Positions 56,459 to 64,000 of a stretch of DNA of 64,000 bases are shown one piece after another; position 1 is the first letter of the stretch; each line of letters opens with the position of its first letter. The stretch comes from Agapanthus africanus (lineage: Eukaryota > Streptophyta > Magnoliopsida > Asparagales > Amaryllidaceae): NCBI GenBank assembly GCA_030015575.1, contig CM057344.1:596634410-596698409 (forward strand), in the 5' to 3' direction. The notes under the pieces were generated by a model that saw only the letters and a list, made by a program, of their open reading frames with translations, had not been told where the DNA came from and made no database searches. Made by a program: the position numbers and the translations under genes.

Positions 56459-56680
56459 CTGCGTTTGTTGACCTCTGTCAAGGCGTAGTGTGCGGTAGCT
56501 AACTAGTATTTTATCTGCTTATGCATATGATGCAGATTGGATTAGGGTATTCATACGACCTTGTTGACCTCTGTCAAGGGTCGTGCGAGTGGGTTTGATT
56601 CAATCAAGAAATGACGGGTTGAACTTGACTAGTGCACTATGGTTTGTTGACCTCTGTCAAGGTCATGGCACACTAGGGGC
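56459..56680 (+). other. Three tandem RNA hairpins in Copia-C2 leader
   Basis: TTGACCTCTGTCAA occurs three times (56468-56481, 56564-56577, 56647-56660). Lower stems: CTGCG/CGTAG (56459-56463, 56484-56488) and CGACC/GGTCG (56556-56560, 56579-56583). These replace CTATG/CATAG and CTACC/GGTAG of Copia-A with pairing kept. Confidence 0.65.
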
Positions 56681-56833
56681 AAAAATATTATCGGGAATTT
56701 CAAGTGTTGAAATTTGCAATGAGATTGCATACCTTCTATGAGATAGTTGGATCCCGATACCCGCTGCGAGTAAGAGTTACTCCTGGGAGAGTTTTACACA
56801 TTACAATTAGCCGATCAAGTAGGTGTCTAGAAA

Positions 56834-56926
56834 GGTGTTAACGAGGTTACGCCTCTGGGAAAACGAGGTTTACATTAATTAGGTTCGTGCGAAAGCACGG
56901 GGGACCTCCCTCAAAGTACCGACACT
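56834..56926 (+). other. Conserved multibranch RNA fold in Copia-C2 leader
   Basis: Outer stem GGTGTT (56834-56839) with GACACT (56921-56926, one G-U pair). First arm GAGG-TTACG-CCTC. Second arm GAGGT (56865-56869) with ACCTC (56904-56908), enclosing CGTGC-GAAA-GCACG. Confidence 0.65.
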
Positions 56927-57141
56927 GGCCTGGCTGAAAGATTGGCGAACTTGTAGTGTGTAATTAATCCCGGCTAGTCTTTCCTTTTAGGGTTTGAAGG
57001 AAGATTTGATAAAAAGCAGTGGGAGCCATCCTGATTAGATAAGATAATAACCAATCTGATCTTGCACGAGCATACGCTAAAGTGTTTTCTTCTCTCTCTC
57101 TCCAGGTAGCGACCATTTCATGCCCTAATAAAGATAATAAT

Positions 57142-60100
57142 ATGGATGTATTGACTGAACCCGCTTATTATATTGAGCAGGGGAACGTTGGACCCGTTCT
57201 TTCTTATAAGAGTTATAAGATTGAACAAGGAATAGGAGAATATCTAGATTCTCCAGCCGCCCAAAAGAAAATACATGTTGATGCATCTTCTTCGGGTGTG
57301 TTAGTTATTGAGAACTGTTTTTCAGTTCACCCTACGTCCTGGGTATTAGATACCGGATCAGGATCCCACATATGTAAGTAGTTACATGGGCTACGGAAAG
57401 GTAGAGAACTGGGAAAAGGTGATCATTCCGTTCAAGTAGGGAATGGGGCAAATGTTGCAGCCAAAGCTGTTGGCATATATCACCTGGTATTACCAAATGG
57501 TGATACACTAGTTCTGAATGAGTGCTATTATATACCGAACATGATGTGCAACATTATATCAGTCTCTTTATTAAGTAAAGAAGGATATAATTTTGTAGTA
57601 AAAGATAATGTTATGAACATATTCCTAGATCAAAAGTTGATTGCATCAGGCTCGTTACATAATGGCATATTCATTCTAAATCAGAATACAGTCCTCAATA
57701 TACAAAACACACACAAGAGGAAAAGTTCAGAAATGAACGAGTCCTACTTGTGGCACTGTAGACTTGGTCATATCAATGCGACACGACTGGCTAAGTTACA
57801 TAAGGATGGTTATTTGAATTCATTTGAATTATCATCTTATGATACTTGCCATTCATGTCTCAAAGGAAAAATGACCAAAGCTCCGTTTAGTGGACACGGA
57901 GAAAGAGTTAATGAACTCTTAGGACTGATACATAGTGATGTATGCGGTCCCATGTCTACGCATGCCAGGAACGGTTCTTCCTACTTCATTACATTCACTG
58001 ACGATCTCTCTAGATTCGGACATGTGTTCCTGATGAAACACAAGTCTGAAGCTTTTGAGAAATTCAGGGAATATAAGCACGAAGTAGAAAAACAAACAGG
58101 CAAAAGTATTAAGATCCTTCGATCTGATCGAGGAGGAGAATACTTAAGCAATGAGTTCCTAGATTATCTAAAAGAGAATGGGATTCTCTCTCAGCTTACT
58201 CCTCCTTATACACCACAGCACAACGGTGTATCGGAGCGGAGGAATCGCACCCTATTAGATATGGTGCGCTCTATGATGAGTACAGCTGAGTTACCTATTT
58301 CCTTCTGGGGGTATGCGCTTGAGACAGCAGCATACCTATTGAATCAAGTTCCAACTAAATCTGTACCTACCACACCATATGAGATATGGAGTGGGAAGAG
58401 ACCATGTCTTAAACGAGTTAAGATATGGAGTTGTCTGGCCTATGTCAAAAGGCAAAATCCAGATAAACTCGAGGCACGGTCAGTTCTATGTAAGTTTGTG
58501 GGATATCCTAAACATTCAAATGGATATTTTTTCTACCACAGTGAACAACAAAAAGTGTTTATTGCTCAACATGCCACCTTTTTAGAAAAGGAATTTCTTA
58601 CAAAAGAGATTAGTGGCTCTGAGGTAGAACTGGAAGAAGTTCCAGAAACACAAACTATAACTGAAGATTTAGTGGAACCAAAAGATTCGGTAGTACCCGA
58701 CGAACCTCAGCCTCTCCGCCGATCTAGCAGGGTTTCTCGTCCACCTGAGAGATACTACGGTTTTCTCATTGATGGTGGATGCGAGGATTGCATCATGGAG
58801 GATGATGACCCAACTAGCTTCGAGCAGGCCATCACGAGTAGGGACTCAGTGAAATGGCTGGATGCTATGCGGTCCGAGATGGAATCCATGTACACCAACA
58901 AAGTATGGACTTTGGAAGTTGCTCCTGAAGGGGTAAAACCCATTGGGAGCAAGTGGATCTTCAAGAAGAAACTTGGTGTAGATGGGAAAGTGGAGACTTT
59001 CAAAGCTAGACTTGTAGCAAAGGGTTTTCATCAAAGACCAGGTGTGGACTATGACGAAACCTTTTCTCCAGTGGCTATGCTTAAATCCATCCGGATCATG
59101 CTTGCCATCGCTGCATATCATGATTACGAAATCTGGCAAATGGATGTTAAGACCGCCTTTCTAAACGGTGATTTGGAAGAGTGCGTGTACATGACTCAGC
59201 CAGAGGGCTTCGTAGACAGTGGGAGCAGCGGAAAGGTGTGCAAGCTGCTTAAATCCATTTATGGATTAAAGCAAGCATCGCGGAGTTGGAACATCTGCTT
59301 TGACGTCGTTATCAAAGAGTTTGATTTCGTCAAAAATCCAGATGAACCTTGTATCTACAAGAAGGTGGCAGAGAGTAAGGTTGTCTTCCTCGTATTGTAC
59401 GTGGACGACATACTCTTGATAGGAAATGATATTCCTATACTGCAATCGGTCAAGCTCTTCTTATCACAAAGATTCTCAATGAAAGATCTTGGTGATGCCT
59501 CCTGCATATTGGGGATTAGGATCTATAGAGATAGATCCAAACGGATTTTGGGATTGTCCCAATCCAGGTACATTGACACCATACTAAAGAGGTTTAGTAT
59601 GGAAGAGTCCAAGCGTGGGAACTTGCCCACGATCTCTGGAGTCACTCTCTCCAAAGAGATGTCTCCCAAGACTGATTTGGAGAGAGCTCGCATGCAAGGG
59701 ATACCTTATGCTTCGGCAGTAGGCTCTATCATGTATGCGATGCTATGTACCAGACCCGATGTAGCATACTCACTAAGTGTAGTGAGCAGGTATCAAGCTG
59801 ATCCTGGAGAGAGTCACTGGATAGCTGTGAAGAGCATTCTCAAGTACTTGCGAAGGACTAAAGAGATGCTCTTGGTGTATGGTAATGGAGAACTCCAAGT
59901 GGAGTCCTTTACCGATTCGAGCTTCCAGAGTGATAAGGACGACTCTAAGTCGCAGTCGGGCTTTGTCTTCACCCTTTACGGAGGGGCGGTTAGCTGGAAA
60001 AGTTCCAAGCAGGAAACCGTGGCAGACTCGACGATGGAGGCTGAATACATCGCTGCCAACGATGCTGCCAAAGAGGCTGTCTGGATCAAGAAGTTCATTA

Positions 60101-60384
60101 CTGAACTTGGAGTGGTTCCATCCATTGAGCATCCAATACCTTTGTATTGCGATAACAATGGAGCGGTGGCTTTGGCCAAGGAACCCAGGTCCCATCAGAG
60201 ATCCAGGCATATTCTGAGGCGGTATCACCTGATCCGGGAGATAGTTGATCGCCGGGAGATCGAGGTCAGGATGGTTGACACGAAGAACAACACAGCGGAT
60301 CCACTCACGAAGGCCATTCCCCAGATACAGTTTGAGAGACTCTTCGGGATGCTCGGTATGCGATACTACAGCAGCTGGCCCTAG
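57142..60384 (+). pseudogene. Copia-C2 pol polyprotein without gag, one stop codon
   Basis: A frame of about 1081 codons with one stop, TAG at 57379-57381, just after the protease motif WVLDTGSGSHIC. The start is the first in-frame ATG (MDVLTEPAYY); the frame is open back to a possible splice acceptor. Only about 69 residues precede the protease, with no gag core and no CCHC knuckle. Downstream: GAG-pre-integrase [13 protein letters not shown], integrase HSDVCGPM / [12 protein letters not shown] / [24 protein letters not shown] and [11 protein letters not shown] (about residue 752), RNase [15 protein letters not shown] and [16 protein letters not shown], integrase and RNase H motifs are intact. 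If translated from a Met after the stop (57541) it would lack protease. Confidence 0.92.
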
Positions 60385-60398
60385 TGCAAGTGGGAGAT

Positions 60399-62618
60399 TG
60401 TTAGTTGTATGTATGCCCTAGAGGCCAGTATTGTACAGATGATGTATATTATATTGGATGCTTGGACATATATAGAGATGACTTTCTTGCTCGATATGAT
60501 AGTATGCTATCTGGTTACTCTTTATCTTAACAAGTACACTAGTCTCTTTAAACTGTCTTATAGTTACATGTTGGTAAAGCCTTTAGGATGTGTACTTGAC
60601 TACCTGGACTATGATGCAGATCATACTAGTGGGGACATGGTAGTCCATAAGTACATCCTTCAAGGTCCCTAGTCGTGGGTGTATCGAGACGGGGCATCGA
60701 TATACCAGAGTAGACTAGCGTATATGCTTCTCGACCCATGAGATGGGCGATGGATGATCCCATATCCATTGGTGTTTGACATCAGAGAGGGTATACAGGT
60801 GCTTAGTGGAGACTGGGTACACTGGACGGACTCGCCGAGAACTCCCAGATGGTATTATACCTCACGTCAGACGGCAGTTCTCAGGTGACACTTGTACAGG
60901 TTAGTCTGTAGACCCGAGATCGTCATAGAGTCTTGTGTGATTCCCACTGTGCTTTGATCTCCACCTTACCACGTCCATGAGGGCGTGCAAAACGGTGGTC
61001 TTCGGGTACAGTCCCGAGTCACATGGAGGCAATGAGCGATAGGAGGGGTTTCGTCTCTCCCGGTATTGGGGGTTGATGTTGCGCTGTGCTCGATTGGCCG
61101 TAACAGGGAAGTCCCTGGCCAGGGCTGATCAGAGATTTGCTGGTAAGTGTTACCAGTAGTTTCTCGACCCGTTATGAGCCTCACATCGGCACGACTTATC
61201 GGTTATTGGGGTCTGACGTTTACCACCCCTAGACTTGATATGCGACGTATCAGACGAACAGACCGGACTGTACGGTAAGTGTTACTGGTTGGATTCACAG
61301 GAGTGTGAGCGGACTAGCTCGTCGATCTTTTGATCGCTCGATACCCGGATGGCCGTTACATTTAGCAGACCGCTTGCGGCTTGTGGGTGCTTGATATGAT
61401 CATCATCTGCTACCGGCGTATTGACGAGTCTTTAGAGTCCTACACAGAGGTTTCCTGGTTCAAGCGAAACGAAATAGGAGCGCATATAAGATATGTGCAG
61501 GACCGAGAATAATGCGTGTATGTGATACCGCATTTCATTCTCGCGATATATGTTTCGATTGGTTATATTCGATATGACCTAGTTATCAAATCATTGATTC
61601 GATAAATCGATACATTGGATTCTAGTCGGTTATGTGCGACATGACCGGATCATTGAATCAAATGTTGATTTAATGATTTAATGCATAATTATATATTTGA
61701 TATATTGCATTGCATTAACTAGTATTGGTTCACTTTATATGGATTTTCTCACTCGATGTGCAAGAAGTATATATGATATACTTTTGTGCACTACTTTGTG
61801 TCATGTTTGATGATACATGTTGTTTGGTGTTGTGTTAAGACTTAAACCATGGTTATGATAATAGTTAGGGTTTTTATTTATTTACTTATTTATTTATCTA
61901 TTCTTTTTGATAAATAAATATATATGATAACAAAATGGTTTCTTTCATGAAGCTTGATGAAGCTTCATGAAGCTTTGACTAAAGTGACTATTTTGTCATC
62001 ATCCTTAACCCTAACCATTCTCATTTGACCATGGTTTATTCTCTACACTTAACCTAAGTTAGAAGATGATAAGTGTTGATTTTATTATTCTTTTTTCACA
62101 ACACTTAGCATATTTTATCTACTTCTTCTTCTTCATCTTCAAGAGAGAAACTATGATGCCATCAATGGCAACTTGAGATCCAAAGTGAGAAATCCAATTC
62201 TAAAGTGAACCCACCTCCTATTTCTTCACCCTCTACCTCTTGCCAAGTTGTTTTGGGTGTTTTCTTCACAAGTTTCACAACTTGGTGAAGTTGGAGCTTG
62301 AACTTGCGCAACCTCGACGTAGATCATCTTCGGCACGAAGCCGACGACCTATTCCGCTCGTTTTCCCGATGAAGCCGACGAATGAGTCTAGGATTCGAAA
62401 AGGACAGCGAGAGGATGACTACGTGGAGCTAAGGAAGTGGAAATCCGGATCTACAAAGGTTGTAACTTCCGAACTTTAGTTAAGTTGTTAACTAGATTAT
62501 CTTTTCGCCTAAACTTCTAGTCAACGATCCGTATTAGGGTTTCTCGGCACCCATAATTTTTGAAATTGGCATGGTTGATGCCTTGTGAGACCTCTATAGT
62601 GTGCCTAGGAACCCTACA
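60399..62618 (+). repeat. Copia-C2 3' LTR
   Basis: 2220 bp, near-identical to the 5' LTR, preceded by the polypurine tract and followed by GCTCT. Confidence 0.94.
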
Positions 62619-63464
62619 GCTCTTGGAGAATTTGCTGCTCTGCGTTCTTGGGACGGAAGATTGGATCATCTTCGCTTTCTGAGCTTGACTCCTCATGAAC
62701 CGAGGGCTCTCTCTGCTTATCAGCCTCACTGGAAGGGTCTTCATTACCCTCCAGAGGAGGCTGGTCTTGAATGTGGCATCCATATTCACACCAGATTGGA
62801 TTTGAGATGCGGTGGCCCCATCCTTGCTTTGGCTGCGAAGGTTGTCGCTGGGATGCGTGCCCACCATGTTGACGGTGTGGATAACACATTTATCCATCCT
62901 TTCATCACCGGCAGCTGGTTTCGCGGAGCGGTCCGGGCTTTGGAAATTCATAAATTTTAATATGGCCAGAGCCCTAGCCCTTTTATTGGCTCTGTATCTG
63001 AGCCGCTTCTGCCTCAGCTTCTCTTCCTTGAGCGCTTGGCAGGGTTTGGCTCTTCGGAAAGCCGCCATAGGCTGAGTGATGGGGAGGCTTGAGAAGACAT
63101 CCTCCCATGTGTCCGTCGAAGGTATCGCCTGGGCTTGCTCATGATGTCTGGTAACTTCTTTTGTTCTGACGGCTTTGCCCCCAGCTGGGGCTATAGAGAG
63201 CCGTTTGAACACCGAATCGCGTTTAGGTTGGGGTGCCCTCGAGATCACCACATTTGGACTTTTGCCTTTTGAGGCCGGTTTGTCGGTTACCGGAGCTTGA
63301 AGAGCAGAGATGGTGTTAGCTGGCACGAACAGAATAGAGCCAAATGGTAGCAGTGGCTCCTCCCACTGTCACCCGAGACTGGCCAGAAGGACCGTCCTGG
63401 CATCCCTCTTCATTATGTAGGAGATGGGAGCCGTGCTGAGAGCTGAGTTCATCTTTGGAGACAT
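62619..63464 (-). pseudogene. Gypsy-2 gag, N-terminal part
   Basis: Minus-strand ATG at 63464 begins MSPKMNSALSTAPISYIMKRDARTVLLASLG, then a TGA, then QWEEPLLPFGSILFVPANT. A Lys/Arg-rich stretch (EEKLRQKRLRYRANKRARALA) and an acidic Ser/Glu-rich stretch (ESSSESEDDP) follow, but in different frames, so at least one frameshift is present. The end NAEQQILQE joins LRKQLGRKDREMAKLYTKIDDL at 52013 once Copia-C2 is removed. Function by family: capsid and nucleocapsid. Confidence 0.75.
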
Positions 63465-63610
63465 TGTTGAAAATTATTTGCTTGAAAGCCCTGCATGAAA
63501 GAGCATTATTTTAATATAAATGTCGATATGTATGTTGATTGAGTTCACTTGAATGTTTAACCCGAAATATGGGAGGAGATATTGGGTCCTACCGGGCGTG
63601 CCTGAATCTT
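63465..63610 (-). other. Gypsy-2 primer-site region and short leader
   Basis: Next to the LTR end the minus strand reads GGCACGCCCGGTAGGACCC (63602-63584), like the block GGCACGCCCGGTGGGACC that follows the 5' LTR in many plant Tat/Athila-type elements and serves as the tRNA-binding site. I cannot assign the tRNA with confidence. The rest of the leader shows nothing else. Confidence 0.55.
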
Positions 63611-64000
63611 TAGGGTGTTTTTCGTCACCCTATTGAGATGGGAATGCGCGCGCTTGTCAGGCGCATTACAAATTTCTCCTGCCTAGGGTAGGCTGGGGTT
63701 TATTGATTGTGGGGATTCGAATCTCCGGCAGCCGCGGGCTAAGCTGCCGTTAATTACCCCTCGCCTTTGGAGCGAGAGAACCTCCGATTGACGGGTCAAA
63801 CAGGTCATGCGAACTCAATGTACAGTGTCGTATTTTGAAGGGGTTTTGGATATATCGGGGGCCCACAGAGTTTTTATGGGAGTCCAGCTACCCGGATAGC
63901 GGCCCCCTTGAGGGGTGCGGGGCACCGCCCTGTTAGAAATTTTTTCTAACGGGGGAGGTATTTTTAGTGTGGAGTGTGTGTTAAATGAGGGGGAAATGGT
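63611..64000 (-). repeat. Gypsy-2 5' LTR (partial, truncated by window edge)
   Basis: Matches 46717-47106 closely (GGGTGTTTTTCGTCACCC, then the TTTCTAACGGGGGAGGTATT region). About 1 kb more is expected outside the window. Confidence 0.85.

Larger units (their letters stand above)
54249..57141 (+). other. Copia-C2 noncoding structured leader
   Basis: 2.9 kb without a supported protein. Ordered elements: palindromic hairpin 54448-54466, paired GTAACC...GGGTTGC blocks near 55560-55640, a 144-bp tandem duplication (56093-56330), three TTGAC hairpins (56459-56680), the multibranch fold (56834-56926), and a pyrimidine-rich tract with AG at 57104-57108 before the coding frame. Short frames at 55311 and 56225 are not conserved in A or B. 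Confidence 0.75.
52014..62618 (+). mobile_element. Copia-C2: gag-less copia element inserted in Gypsy-2 gag
   Basis: LTRs 52014-54234 (2221 bp) and 60399-62618 (2220 bp) are nearly identical by eye. PBS 54236-54248, polypurine tract 60385-60398. Target duplications GCTAT (52009-52013) and GCTCT (62619-62623) differ at one base. Removing the element restores the gag frame of Gypsy-2 across the junction. Same family as Copia-C1 and the solo LTR. Confidence 0.95.
46717..64000 (-). mobile_element. Gypsy-2: Tat-like Ty3/gypsy element carrying gag only, right end outside window
   Basis: 3' LTR 46717-48097 and start of 5' LTR 63611-64000 are homologous over the shared part. Between them, after removing Copia-C2 (52014-62618), lie about 4.9 kb: a primer-site-like block, a gag frame (63464-62619 continued at 52013-50711), and 2.6 kb of noncoding repeats. 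I find no protease, RT, RNase H or integrase. This structure matches the non-autonomous gag-only (TR-GAG-like) class. Confidence 0.8.

Noticed and set aside
62601..62960. Plus-strand 119-codon frame beside Copia-C2
   Set aside because: Antisense shadow of the Gypsy-2 gag, overlapping the end of the Copia-C2 LTR.

Overview
The window is plant nuclear repeat DNA. I see no host gene, rRNA, tRNA or CRISPR array. The evidence is Ty1/copia and Ty3/gypsy LTR retrotransposons with plant-type domains, initiator-Met-tRNA primer sites, and a CACTA (En/Spm-like) DNA transposon with Transposase_21, DUF4218 and DUF4216-type segments. Species cannot be told from the sequence.

Layout. Almost the whole window can be read as one decayed minus-strand CACTA element broken open by nested LTR elements. 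(1) Gypsy-1, a minus-strand chromovirus-like Ty3/gypsy element, runs from before base 1 to 38849. Its 3' LTR is 1-1813 and its decayed internal region 1814-5461. Its 5' LTR is split into three pieces (5462-5650, 25253-25486, 35851-38849) by two copia insertions. The first, Copia-A (5651-25252), is itself split by Copia-B (9713-19008, perfect TSD ATTCT). The second is Copia-C1 (25487-35850, minus strand). (2) CACTA sequence fills 38850-46715: tnpA-like exons, then the transposase, interrupted by a Copia-C solo LTR (39583-41788, perfect TSD GGGGA). (3) Gypsy-2, a minus-strand Tat-like element that appears to carry only gag, starts at 46717 and leaves the window on the right. Its gag is split in frame by Copia-C2 (52014-62618).

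The three copia families A, B and C are relatives with LTRs of about 2 kb. They form a series of gag loss: A keeps a full gag-pol frame, B has lost most of gag, and both C copies lack gag entirely. C1 has nearly identical LTRs but a heavily decayed pol, so it was probably mobilised in trans. In each intact-looking element the pol frame is broken by a single in-frame stop.

The most interesting signal is the long noncoding 5' leader shared by A, B and C. About 200 nt after the primer site each copy has a GC-rich palindromic hairpin that differs in sequence but not in position. Further down lie three tandem TTGAC/GTCAA hairpins and a three-way-junction-like fold, both with compensatory base changes between families. 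A possible 3' splice site lies just before the ORF. The LTRs of the sister families also carry different regulatory modules: a W-box cluster inside and beside a perfect inverted repeat in A, a perfect heat-shock element in B, and clustered palindromes in C. In the CACTA element, a tandem array of symmetrical micro-exons looks like recent exon multiplication.
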